Shown here: piece after piece, positions 44,212-53,485 of the stretch | Layout of the letters: every line of letters begins with the position of its first letter | Numbering within the stretch: the first letter of the stretch is position 1 | Assembly (NCBI GenBank): GCA_008704415.1 | Contig: VXIS01000210.1 | Span: 21,668-85,667 of the forward strand | Source: Sphaerosporella brunnea | Taxonomy: Eukaryota > Ascomycota > Pezizomycetes > Pezizales > Pyronemataceae | Direction: 5' to 3' | Length of the DNA stretch: 64,000 nucleotides | The notes under the pieces: generated by a model | Seen by the model: the letters and a program-made list of their open reading frames with translations, nothing else | What the model was told of the DNA's origin: nothing | Databases searched by the model: none | Translations under genes and position numbers: made by a program

Positions 44212-44465
44212 CATTATTGGAAAGGTGAGAGGGCCAGTCATCGGAGTTTGGCTTTCTGTTGGAATTCACCGTTTGAAATAATCGAATGAATAATGGCCGC
44301 CGTCACTACCTACTTAACTGCGTGAAGTGATAGCCCCGGCCTGGAATGGAACCCATCATATCTCTCTTTTCCTTCTTTCTTTCCATCTGGTATTTAGGGT
44401 GGTCGCAATTGACGCATGAGATAATTTCAATAAGGCGGCGGCCAGGATATCAGGATATGGGGGGG
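44212..44465. other. Flank of the retrotransposon insertion
   Basis: AT-rich 3' sequence ending in a run of seven G, within which the Ty3/gypsy element inserted. Confidence 0.4.
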
Positions 44466-44632
44466 TGTGAACCCGGAACGCTCAAGAGGCGTGGGGATCA
44501 CGAAAGCGTAAGAAGCTGTGAAGATGAAGAAGTGTATTAAGGATGATGAGCAAACTCTCTGTCTCCGAGCAACTTTATCTAACACCCCTGTCCACATGTA
44601 AACCCTAACCTGCTTAGTCACCGGTTGTGACA
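44466..44632 (-). repeat. 3' LTR
   Basis: Begins TGTGAACCCGG and ends GGTTGTGACA on the plus strand; no difference from the other LTR was found by eye. Confidence 0.93.
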
Positions 44633-44645
44633 TCTCCCCCCGTTC
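44633..44645 (-). promoter_or_regulatory. Polypurine tract
   Basis: On the minus strand the sequence GAACGGGGGGAGA lies one base from the 3' LTR, the expected site for plus-strand priming. Confidence 0.7.
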
Positions 44646-44818
44646 TAACAAAGAGCTCTCCCGAGCGTCGCAAAACTATCGTCTAGTAAATCCACAGCAA
44701 CTACTGTCCTTCAATCCGCCTGCAAATCTCAATGTAAACGCAAACCATCAATACATGCAATCGTGTATGAGATAGTAAACCACAAGAATCAGAAACTTTT
44801 CAAACGCGATATCCTCCG

Positions 44819-47800
44819 CTAACCCGCGGTCCCTGTCCTGCCATCCTGCCTATCATGCTTTCCTTCTGCGCCACCCGCCGTACCGGAAGAGGATCCTCGC
44901 TCCGCCGGGGTTGTGTACCGCGCTCTCGACAACGGGTCCACCATCTGTATCAGCTTTCCCGGCCGGTATACGACGTCCATGTTGTCCAAATATGGCTGCA
45001 GCAGCATGCGGTATTTGTCGAGGCGCTTCGACATCTTCACGTTCGGCGCCGCCTGGAGTACATCGCGCGTCGACTCGTGATCGGTAAACACCGTGAAAGA
45101 GTTACCTTCCAAGTACAGGGAGAGTTTGTTCACTGCCCAGTATAGGCAAGCCAGTTCCCGTTCCGTGGATTCGTATGAAGGTTCCCCCCCTGTCGTCTGG
45201 CGGGCGATATAGAGGATTGGGCGCTCCAGCGTTTCCCCCGGCCGAGGCTTGCGGGACTCGAATGGTTCGTCTACGCCTCGTCGGGCCGTCGGTGTCGTCA
45301 CGTGGACCTGGGGTTTCTCTTTATAGACGTTAAGCGCGTGGCGATCAACGGCGTCTTCCGGAATCCAGCGGGGGTTCCGGTTGTCTCCCAATGATACCTT
45401 GTAGCGTGTACCATAGCGTGTAGTGCGGTGGTCGAGGATTTCGTAGGGTGCCTGGATAGCTTCGAGAAAAGAATTGCGTTCCTCGAAGTCGTGTAGGAGC
45501 TCCGCTGGTGGATTCAGGTTCCATGTATCTGAAGCTGGATCGTCGCCACGTCGTAACCGGTACTCCATCTGACCAGGTCGACGACTGGACATCCGGGAGT
45601 CGACTATCCGCAGTATTGAAGCGGTCGCGGCGTAGCGGTCGAATGGGTCCTTTGCCGGATCCTGAGCCTTTTTGACATGCTGTACACTGACGATGGGGTG
45701 GATGTTGAGATTCGAGGGGATATCCAATTCCACGCTTCTCCCACCGGAATGGACGCCAATTACGCGGAAAGGTGGCAGTTTCTGTTGGCTTAGCTTATTC
45801 CGTTTGACAGTCGAAACCGGGTGTAAGTCTAGCCGGATGGAGACGAAGTCTCCGACGGCGATGTTCGGGAGCTCAGAATGGCGCCGATCGTAATAGGCTT
45901 TCTGAGCCGAAAGAGCCTTTATGATTGCCTGTTGGGCGTCTTGGAGCCTTGCGGACACACCATCCAGGAACTCCTCGGCGTGCTCATTGCGATCGTCGTC
46001 TTCCTCTGTGGGTGGAGCAGGGTGCAGGAGCCGTTCCATCGGTTCCATGGGGTTTGCGTAGAGGAGCTCATTCGGACTGAATCCGGTCCCAGGGTGCTCC
46101 GCCGTATTGTATGCGAGCTGAATCAGTCCCAGGTACCGATGCCAGTTGTTCTGGCGTTGATTGACGTAGGCTCGGAGCGCGATTTCCAACGTTTGGTTTG
46201 CCCGCTCCGCTGCTCCATCTGCCTGGGCGTGATACGCCGCTGTCTTCCGATGATCGAAACCTAGCCGCGCGGCCAGCGACCTCCAAAAAGACCTGATAAG
46301 TCGGGGGTCCCGGTCGGTGATGAATTTCAGAGGTAAAAATCCCCGGGACACGACATGTTCGAAAAACGTGTCAGCGAGGGATGCCGCGGTGAAATCGGAC
46401 GTTGTTGGAGCGAATATCACAGCCTTGGTATATCGGTCCACCACAGTCAGTACCGCGTCGTAACCTCCGCTTTTCGGTAGTCCAACAATGAGATCCATGT
46501 TGACAGACTCAAATGCCTTCGGTATCCGTCCGTACGGTGGGTCAATTGAAAGTAGCGATCCAAACGGCCGGCGCCTGGAGGTCTTATTCATTCCACATTC
46601 CCGGCAATGTCTGACGTAGTCTGCAACGATAGTCGATAGGCCGGGCCGGTAATAGGTAGCAGTCACTCGATCGTACGTCTTGTCCACGCCGAAATGACCC
46701 AGTGCATCATGTGCTAATGCTAAGCATTCAGCAATCATGTCCTTGGGCAAACACACCCTATCCCCGTAAGAGGTTCTGTAGTGGAGTGTCCCATCACTCA
46801 GAAGCGTATATCCGACTGTCGATGGGCTTGCTTTTTTATTCTGAAGTTGGTGGTACACCAAACGGAATGCAGGATCGCCGCCATAGCTCGCTTCCCAGTC
46901 TCGTACGGCTGTGGAATGGAAATTATGCATCGAGTCGACTGAGTCCGTTTCGTAGTCCTCTTCAGTCCATCGCTGCATAAGGACTGCGCCGAAGGCCTCC
47001 GCGGAAGCGTCGGTATACAATACGAAAGGTCTTCCATCAAACTTCGGGTGTGCCAGGATGGGTGCCGAGCATAACCTCTTCTTCAGTTCCTCGAACGCCG
47101 CTTGTGCGCCGTCTGACCACGCAATTGGTCTCTTGGAATTGTAATCTACGCCGGACTGCGTGGAGCGTTTCAAAAGCTCGAGGGGGCGTGCGATCTTGGG
47201 GTAGTTCCGAATGAAGCCACGGTAGTATCCGAACATCCCGAGAAGCCGGTAGAGCTCTCCCAGAGTCTGCGGTGCCGCCAGATCCGTGATTGCCTTTACC
47301 TTGTCTTCGAGCGTAAACATGCCGTACCGACCGAGGCCGAGACCCAGCAGTCGTAACTCAGAGAACGCGAAACGACATTTCTCCTTGCTGAACATCAATC
47401 CTGCGTCTCTGCACGAAGCGAAAAGACGTCGGAGGTGAGCGATGTGTTGTTCCCAAGTGTCCGAAAAGACCAGAACATCGTCGATGTAGCAAAGGGCCGC
47501 TTCCCAACGTAAAGATCCTAGGATCGTATCCATCATCCTTTGGAATTGTGCCGGAGCGTTGTGCAGACCAAACGGCATGCGCTTGAATTGGAACAGGCCT
47601 CGGTGGGTGATGAAAGCCGTCTTGTATCGATCCTGCTCTGCAATTTCCACCTGATGGTACCCTTTGACCGCGTCTAACGCGCTGAAAAATCTCTTCCCTG
47701 CGAGCGAGGAGAATATGTAGTCGGAGCGTAGCATTGGGTAACAGTCCTTAATCGTGACTTTGTTCAGCTCCCGGAAATCGACGCAGAAACGCCACTTGTT

Positions 47801-49726
47801 GTTCTGCCACACCAGGACCACCGCCGAGGCGGTCGGTGAGTTGGACCGCTCGATGACGTCCCAATCCTCCATCTGTGACAGTGCTTGGTCGACCACCGCG
47901 CGTTTGGCCGGCCCAATTGGACGGAGTCTAGCCGCCGGGGGAAGCTCGCCATCCACGGTCTTGATGGTGGCAGCCACAGCCTTAACTTGTCCGATCGTCC
48001 GTCCGTCACTGAAAACATCATTGAACTCCGACAGGAGATGCAGGAGTTCCGAAGCCTGCGCTGGGTTGAGGTCCTCCGACATCGTCCATGATACCGTTTG
48101 GCCATCGTCCACTGGCAAGCTCGGAAACGCTACGTCAGCGTCTTCCAAGTGGTTCTCCGGGAATTGAGCACCAGCCACACGTTTCTCCGCGGTGGAGGCG
48201 ATCAATCGGATGGTGGTCTCTGATAGGGATCGTTTACGTGGGACCTCTCGTCCCAGTGTATCGAAGCGTAAATCGTCTTCATAGGTATATTGATCCGTAT
48301 GTGCGGTGGCGCCGGTGATGTGGAAAATTGTCAACTCGTGGATTTCCTTCTCCAGAAGTTCCTCCATGGCGACGGTCGCTGGGGCTTTCAACCCGATCGA
48401 GGGTAGGCCGGGTTGCCGAGGATGGATCAGATCGTCCCATCTAACAATATGCGAGGTAGCCGAACCGACCGCACCGAATAAAACTGCCTCAGCCTCGCCC
48501 AGAATCTGACGTTTCTCAATACGCATAGGGTGCTCTGAGTGGTTGGAGAACATAATGAAGCGCGTCTCGCTGTCGATTATCGCTCGCGGCATCTGCGGCG
48601 CTGTCGGGATCGACAATTCCGCCGTCAGGTAAGGAGTGAAGATATAGTCCGTTCCCTCCATACACGCTGTATGCACTGGGATTGGGACCGTCGAGCGTCC
48701 TGGAACCACCAAGCGTTTCTCAGAGAAAACCTTCACCGACTGAAACTTAGGCGCTGCCGTCGAAAAAAGGGGAAACGACAGGCCGCCGATGTTGCCTTGC
48801 ATCCTGCTCGTCATGATGTCGATCCCGTAGTCGCGGATCGCATCCAGACCAATCAGGAGACCTGGGGCGAAAGATTCCAAGACGTGTAGTTCGACGTCGA
48901 ATTCTGCGAGAATTCGCTCGCTCGTTGTGTCGTCATGGCATTTAAGCCAGACCGGAATTACTGTGAAACCGATCGTTGTAGTCTCGCCTACGCCCGAAAT
49001 CTTCTTTTGCGTAGGGAAAATCGAACTGTCTGGATAGTACTTGTGCAGGAGGTCCTTGTCGATGAGGCCGACGTTGGAACACACATCCGTGAGCCCTGGG
49101 ACTTCGTTCGACGCGGATGATGCCGAGCCTAGGCGAAACTTTGCCGCCAGTGGTGAGCATCGTAGATAGCTTTTACCATTTCCAGCCAGTTGGTGCGGGC
49201 GCTCCAATCGCCGTACCTGGATCTGATCAGCGTCCTGCTTGGAATTGGGGGAAGGTCGACTTCCCCTGGTGTACCCCTGGGCCAGTCCACTCGGGGGGTT
49301 ACCCCAGCTGCTGCCAGCCACAGGGGAAGTGGATTCGTCCTCGTCCGTACCGCCTCGACCTCTAACCTTGTGCCTACTCTGTTTTCCCTCGCCTCCGATC
49401 CACCAGGTGTCTCGCGAAAATTCGTCTTCTGTCCTTCGGAGTCCTTCCAGATCAATCGGACTTTGCAGAATTTTGTTGGTCGTTTTCATTCGGGACTTCT
49501 TCACATTTGGTCCGAACTTCTCAGGATCCCGGCGAGGGTTGATCGTGTGGGATGCATCGTGTGAATTTAGCCGCGCAGGGACAGTCTGTGTTATATCAGC
49601 TTCGATACGGGACGTGGCATCGGGTTGACTTCCCCGTGTCAACCCCCGGGCCAGACTACTCGCCGGGTCACGGCAGCTGCTGCCAGCCACGGGGGTGGGA
49701 TGGGTCTCCTCCTCTTCCTCTTTCAT
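44819..49726 (-). CDS. pol: Ty3/gypsy Pol polyprotein with RNase H split around integrase
   Basis: A single 1,635-codon frame. Order: linker with an internal duplication (1-170); aspartic-protease-like region (209-305) whose active-site motif reads D214-V-C-S instead of DTG-S/A; reverse transcriptase (about 590-800) with FCVDF and YIDD (747-750); first RNase H strands 'FVLYTDASAEAFGAVLMQ' (901-918); integrase with zinc finger H1006/H1011/C1041/C1044 and catalytic D1078, D1138, E1174 (35 residues between the last two); a chromodomain-like segment (about 1428-1461, 'RYKVSLGDNRNPRWIPEDAV'); then the remaining RNase H, 'RPILYIARQ', 'YESTERELACLYWAV', 'FTVFTDHEST' and 'DPLSRARY' (1502-1604). RNase H is thus in two pieces about 580 residues apart. 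The frame is -1 relative to gag and stays open upstream through the gag stop, so frameshifting may produce it. Confidence 0.9.
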   Translation of the reverse strand: MKEEEEETHPTPVAGSSCRDPASSLARGLTRGSQPDATSRIEADITQTVPARLNSHDASHTINPRRDPEKFGPNVKKSRMKTTNKILQSPIDLEGLRRTEDEFSRDTWWIGGEGKQSRHKVRGRGGTDEDESTSPVAGSSWGNPPSGLAQGYTRGSRPSPNSKQDADQIQVRRLERPHQLAGNGKSYLRCSPLAAKFRLGSASSASNEVPGLTDVCSNVGLIDKDLLHKYYPDSSIFPTQKKISGVGETTTIGFTVIPVWLKCHDDTTSERILAEFDVELHVLESFAPGLLIGLDAIRDYGIDIMTSRMQGNIGGLSFPLFSTAAPKFQSVKVFSEKRLVVPGRSTVPIPVHTACMEGTDYIFTPYLTAELSIPTAPQMPRAIIDSETRFIMFSNHSEHPMRIEKRQILGEAEAVLFGAVGSATSHIVRWDDLIHPRQPGLPSIGLKAPATVAMEELLEKEIHELTIFHITGATAHTDQYTYEDDLRFDTLGREVPRKRSLSETTIRLIASTAEKRVAGAQFPENHLEDADVAFPSLPVDDGQTVSWTMSEDLNPAQASELLHLLSEFNDVFSDGRTIGQVKAVAATIKTVDGELPPAARLRPIGPAKRAVVDQALSQMEDWDVIERSNSPTASAVVLVWQNNKWRFCVDFRELNKVTIKDCYPMLRSDYIFSSLAGKRFFSALDAVKGYHQVEIAEQDRYKTAFITHRGLFQFKRMPFGLHNAPAQFQRMMDTILGSLRWEAALCYIDDVLVFSDTWEQHIAHLRRLFASCRDAGLMFSKEKCRFAFSELRLLGLGLGRYGMFTLEDKVKAITDLAAPQTLGELYRLLGMFGYYRGFIRNYPKIARPLELLKRSTQSGVDYNSKRPIAWSDGAQAAFEELKKRLCSAPILAHPKFDGRPFVLYTDASAEAFGAVLMQRWTEEDYETDSVDSMHNFHSTAVRDWEASYGGDPAFRLVYHQLQNKKASPSTVGYTLLSDGTLHYRTSYGDRVCLPKDMIAECLALAHDALGHFGVDKTYDRVTATYYRPGLSTIVADYVRHCRECGMNKTSRRRPFGSLLSIDPPYGRIPKAFESVNMDLIVGLPKSGGYDAVLTVVDRYTKAVIFAPTTSDFTAASLADTFFEHVVSRGFLPLKFITDRDPRLIRSFWRSLAARLGFDHRKTAAYHAQADGAAERANQTLEIALRAYVNQRQNNWHRYLGLIQLAYNTAEHPGTGFSPNELLYANPMEPMERLLHPAPPTEEDDDRNEHAEEFLDGVSARLQDAQQAIIKALSAQKAYYDRRHSELPNIAVGDFVSIRLDLHPVSTVKRNKLSQQKLPPFRVIGVHSGGRSVELDIPSNLNIHPIVSVQHVKKAQDPAKDPFDRYAATASILRIVDSRMSSRRPGQMEYRLRRGDDPASDTWNLNPPAELLHDFEERNSFLEAIQAPYEILDHRTTRYGTRYKVSLGDNRNPRWIPEDAVDRHALNVYKEKPQVHVTTPTARRGVDEPFESRKPRPGETLERPILYIARQTTGGEPSYESTERELACLYWAVNKLSLYLEGNSFTVFTDHESTRDVLQAAPNVKMSKRLDKYRMLLQPYLDNMDVVYRPGKLIQMVDPLSRARYTTPAERGSSSGTAGGAEGKHDRQDGRTGTAG

Positions 49727-49803
49727 CCGGGACTTCTTGCCGTCAGGTCCGTACTTATCCGGGATCTGACGAGGGGTTTCGTGTTGGGGATCGGTAGCCC
49801 GAT

Positions 49804-51951
49804 CTACTGATCCCCGAGGCCATTTCCCGCCTCCGATTCGTCCCGATCGTCATCCTCATGGTAGAGGACAGTCATATGGGAGGCATTCGCGTGTTGAAAA
49901 TTGTACGAAGTAAGGTTACCGGACTCACTGCGATAGAGCTGGACTTCCAGCTTGTCTCCCGGATCCTCAACGTCTCCGATGTGCGTCCGCGGCTTGGTGT
50001 TGTAGTTACACTCAAAACTGAAATGCATCTGGTTCGGCTTTCCATTCTTCTCGCATACGCTGCATGCGTGTTTGATAAAAACAGGCTTCCCCTGGTAATT
50101 CAGGTACGATCGCACCATTCTTCCGTTCTCCGGGTTGAGCCGGTTCTGAATGGTAGATTTTCGGTCCTGGCCGGTACGGTCGATCGCTTTGCCTTTGTCC
50201 TTCGAGGGGCGTGAAGCACTCGGACCGGTCTCAGGGTTTCCGAACTGATTCCCGAGGAACCGTCCCGTCGCTTTCGGCTCGTATTGCATAGGGGCAGCAG
50301 CCGGAACAAAACTTTCGGGGGAAAAGATCCTTCCAGGGGACCGCGTGACAGCGGGCGAAGTGCGGTCGTAATCCATCAGTTCGCTGATAAAGCCGTCTAT
50401 GCTGGACTTCTCCTTGCAAAACCGTACGACCTCGGTGTCCATTACTGCCTTCATTTTCAGGATGATATTTGCCTCCTCGGATCCCTCGTAAGCGCGTTTC
50501 AGTAGTCTATACTTGCGGATGCCGAAGGCTGCCCAGCTGTCCCCGTGGGGTTTGCGATATGAGTCGGCCTCGAATTGCATTACACCGAGATCCGGCTTAA
50601 ACCGTGCTCGAAGCAGCGTCTTGAAGCGGTCCCAACAGCCTTCACCGGTCGTCACAAAGAGGTGCACCTCGGAAGGCTTGGTGAGGTACCAATCCCTCAT
50701 CGGATCTCCGACGGCGAAACAGCGGTGAAGGATATGTGGGCACACCGCCAGTTCTCCAAACGAGGTGACGATGTGATCAATCTGTGAAATCCACTCTTCC
50801 AAATCATCGCCGAACAGGATACTCGGAAGATCACTGGGATTAAACCTGGGTTTCGCCGGGCCGCTACCAGCCGTCATAGCCACTGGTGCCATGTAGATGC
50901 TGGTGGGGCTCAGCGGAGTTGTGGGGCCCGTCCACCCACCAGACCGTATCTGGTTGCGTTCCTCATCGATAGCAGCCCTCTTGACATCCATATTGTGGAG
51001 TTCCGCACGTAGGGCTCTATCCCGAACCTCTGGATCATCCGCTCTGTTCTCTCGTTGCAGCTCCAGTCGAATAAGCTGTTTGATCTGTGCTAGAAGTGTG
51101 GCGTTTGAGTCGTTGGAAGGCGTGTTTCCAGTGTCCGACGAGCCTGCTCCGCCAGACGTGCGGCCCGATCCGGATGGAGCGGCTGAGCTGGAAGATCCCG
51201 CAGCAGGTATTGTAGAGTCTTTGTTATCTGATGAAGGGGGCGAGGAAGGCGGCGAAGATAGGGGGCTCGATTGAGGTTCTCGGAAGCGTTCGGTGTTCCA
51301 CTGGTCGAGTAGGAGCTGTTCCTGCTCCCGGCGAGCAGCTTCGAGAAGCCAAGATTTGCTTCTGGTTTCTGGTGCCACGTCTACCAAGAAACGTGCGAAC
51401 GCGAATGGGAGAACGAGGGCCTGCTTCAAGATCCTAGCACCAACACAAAGAGCCTCCCAGGATGGGACGAAATTCCAAGTGCTGGTTGAGTCACCCGGAG
51501 TCGGCTCGATGAGGCGTTTTTGACGGGAAAGGGGTCGCGGGGGTGAGTCTGGCTCCTCTACTTCGTACGCTTGCAGAGTGGTAGTCTCGGGATTGAGGAC
51601 TTCACCCAGACGCTGTAAAGCTGTAAAGGTTTCTTCTGATTGCTGCTTCCGGCGAGGAGAAGGGAAAGAAGTCTGGCCGAAGACAACCGGAAGTCCTACG
51701 TCGAAGCTTTGTCGCACCGCTAGTTGGTTGTGCTCAGTGGACTGAGTTTCCGGTTCTCTCTGGAAACGGGTTCCGAGACCTAATTTTCGACGGCAGGACT
51801 TCTGATTCCAATACTTGCCGTCGAGATCGGACGTAAGTCTCTCGAGCCGGCGCTTTTTTGCTGTCCCTGGATTTGTGTTAGGTTCCTTGATTACTCGTTT
51901 ATGAGAGACATCCATCAGCGGCCTGATAACAGGCCGCGAAGAAAAGAACAC
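49804..51951 (-). CDS. gag: Ty3/gypsy Gag protein
   Basis: 715 codons. The N-terminal half is basic and Ser/Pro-rich with an EQLLLDQW-type helix. The capsid-like retrotransposon gag domain spans roughly residues 370-530 ('LFGDDLEEWISQIDHIVTSF', 'WDRFKTLLRARFKPD', 'AFGIRKYRLLKRAYEG'). Near the C-terminus 'CSVCEKNGKPNQMHFSFEC' has C-x2-C..H-x4-C spacing, a non-standard zinc knuckle. It should form the virus-like particle and bind the element RNA. The stop at 49804-49806 lies 77 bases before the pol ATG. Confidence 0.88.
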   Translation of the reverse strand: MFFSSRPVIRPLMDVSHKRVIKEPNTNPGTAKKRRLERLTSDLDGKYWNQKSCRRKLGLGTRFQREPETQSTEHNQLAVRQSFDVGLPVVFGQTSFPSPRRKQQSEETFTALQRLGEVLNPETTTLQAYEVEEPDSPPRPLSRQKRLIEPTPGDSTSTWNFVPSWEALCVGARILKQALVLPFAFARFLVDVAPETRSKSWLLEAARREQEQLLLDQWNTERFREPQSSPLSSPPSSPPSSDNKDSTIPAAGSSSSAAPSGSGRTSGGAGSSDTGNTPSNDSNATLLAQIKQLIRLELQRENRADDPEVRDRALRAELHNMDVKRAAIDEERNQIRSGGWTGPTTPLSPTSIYMAPVAMTAGSGPAKPRFNPSDLPSILFGDDLEEWISQIDHIVTSFGELAVCPHILHRCFAVGDPMRDWYLTKPSEVHLFVTTGEGCWDRFKTLLRARFKPDLGVMQFEADSYRKPHGDSWAAFGIRKYRLLKRAYEGSEEANIILKMKAVMDTEVVRFCKEKSSIDGFISELMDYDRTSPAVTRSPGRIFSPESFVPAAAPMQYEPKATGRFLGNQFGNPETGPSASRPSKDKGKAIDRTGQDRKSTIQNRLNPENGRMVRSYLNYQGKPVFIKHACSVCEKNGKPNQMHFSFECNYNTKPRTHIGDVEDPGDKLEVQLYRSESGNLTSYNFQHANASHMTVLYHEDDDRDESEAGNGLGDQ

Positions 51952-52118
51952 TTAGCAAGAACTTGATAAGCTCTGAGCAGAGCAGCGGGTTATTGCCGGA
52001 AACGCAGCGGGATTGATGCTCAGGGCTTGGGAGATGCAGCGGGTCGAGTGATGGGGAGGGTTCGAGCGGGAAAGAAACGAAAAACAGAAGGAAAAACGGA
52101 GCGTGGTGCGGAGGTTTC

Positions 52119-52136
52119 ACTGTCCTTGACGCCAGA
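52119..52136 (-). promoter_or_regulatory. Presumed primer-binding site region
   Basis: On the minus strand TCTGGCGTCAAGGACAG follows the 5' LTR directly, where the primer binds. I cannot assign the tRNA; self-priming is also possible. Confidence 0.45.
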
Positions 52137-52303
52137 TGTGAACCCGGAACGCTCAAGAGGCGTGGGGATCACGAAAGCGTAAGAAGCTGTGAAGATGAAG
52201 AAGTGTATTAAGGATGATGAGCAAACTCTCTGTCTCCGAGCAACTTTATCTAACACCCCTGTCCACATGTAAACCCTAACCTGCTTAGTCACCGGTTGTG
52301 ACA
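52137..52303 (-). repeat. 5' LTR
   Basis: 167 bp, TG..CA, no difference from the 3' LTR seen. The promoter for element transcription (minus strand) should lie here. Confidence 0.93.
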
Positions 52304-52310
52304 GGGGGGG

Positions 52311-52972
52311 TCTGCAATAATCTTTTTATATATGATCACAGCAATCTGGGAAGATGACGAGCAAGTGAATGTCGCTCAGACCCGTTTAGGCTGACAGTCG
52401 ATACTCATAATTGTCGAACGGTAGGTATGCCGTCGACTGATTATGCATGTGAGGCAAGGTTGGCATCACATAGTGATTTTGTTTTTTCCGGCATCAACCG
52501 CAATGCATCGCCATTAGCCTCTCTTCATTTCTTCACTGCCACGCACAATAATCGAAACCTCTGTCTGGCCGCGGTATCCACTGAAAGACTTCCCATGACT
52601 CTTCGGACCGAATATTCTATAATAAATTTCTATGTGAAGTCGTTGAAAGTCCGTTAGAAGAGGGGGGAGTGCGGACCCCCTCTCTATAGATCTGATCTAC
52701 CTACGTCGATAGAGCCCCAAATATCCACGCTCACCCCCTTGCTGCTGTCGGAGCTGGCGCAGAAAGCCAATCACCCCCCACCCACAATGTGCCGCTGCGC
52801 GTTTCAGACTTCCGGACGTTCTATTAAGCGCCTATAGATCTTTCAACGTCGACCACGAAAAAGGAAAATAGATTTTTGTGGATTTTCCTTCATTTTGCCC
52901 CTTCTAACGGCACCGAGTAGAGTCGCAGGAAGTCATCCACTGAACAAAGGAATGGTGCATTTCTCGAGCACC
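52311..52972. other. Region between the retrotransposon and the palindrome
   Basis: Short featureless ORFs only. The sequence at 52737-52760 is pyrimidine-rich. No gene is supported. Confidence 0.4.
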
Positions 52973-53485
52973 TTATCTTTCCTCTTTGCGCTGCAGCTGT
53001 CGCCGTCTTTCGTGTTCCTTCCATCCGCATATCATCGCCCTACCCAGCGGTCGCTCATTCCTTCTTCTCCCCGTCGGCGGCTTCCACACCTCAAGCGTTT
53101 CCTTCTTCTCCTCTGTCCACTTTCCCTTCCATCCACCAGGTTTCATTCTCAAACCTCGCACAAGCAGTCCCCACCTCTTCCCGTCCCCACCTTCAATACG
53201 TTCCCAGTGGCTGTCATCCTCCAAAGTGAACAATTCATAGCTGTCGAGTTCATACGCCATGTGCACCAGCTTCTCTTTGATCATATCCCACGTCAGCGGT
53301 TGCTTCCGCGAACATTTCCGGGGCCACACCCGGCGGAGATGTTCCTCCTCCGAATGCGGGTAGTGGAGGCGACCTGGGCGCGTATAGCGGTAAATGGTAG
53401 AGAGAATGAGCGAAATCATCCGCTCAGATACATTGCGGGCCCGCAGCTGACGCGATAAAGTGGTCCGGTCGCAGGGTGTATGCAT
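52973..53485 (-). CDS. Hypothetical protein, 170 codons, start duplicated in the palindrome
   Basis: Open frame from ATG at 53485 to the stop at 52973. It is rich in Arg, Lys, Glu and Trp: 'LSRQLRARNVSERMISLILS', 'RPGRLHYPHSEEEHLRRVWP', then a charged tail. I recognise no family. Its first half lies inside the left palindrome arm, so the mirrored copy starts at 63823 on the plus strand and runs off the window end. It may be a real small gene or a transposon fragment. Confidence 0.35.
   Translation of the reverse strand: MHTPCDRTTLSRQLRARNVSERMISLILSTIYRYTRPGRLHYPHSEEEHLRRVWPRKCSRKQPLTWDMIKEKLVHMAYELDSYELFTLEDDSHWERIEGGDGKRWGLLVRGLRMKPGGWKGKWTEEKKETLEVWKPPTGRRRNERPLGRAMICGWKEHERRRQLQRKEER

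Larger units (their letters stand above)
44466..52303 (-). mobile_element. Complete Ty3/gypsy LTR retrotransposon with rearranged pol
   Basis: The 7,838-bp element is transcribed on the minus strand. The LTRs (167 bp, TG..CA) look identical, and the flanks are G runs (44459-44465 and 52304-52310), consistent with a 5-bp GGGGG duplication. Gag (51951-49804) and pol (49726-44819) are both open, so this is a young and potentially mobile copy. A polypurine tract precedes the 3' LTR. The domain order of pol is unusual (see that entry). Confidence 0.93.
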
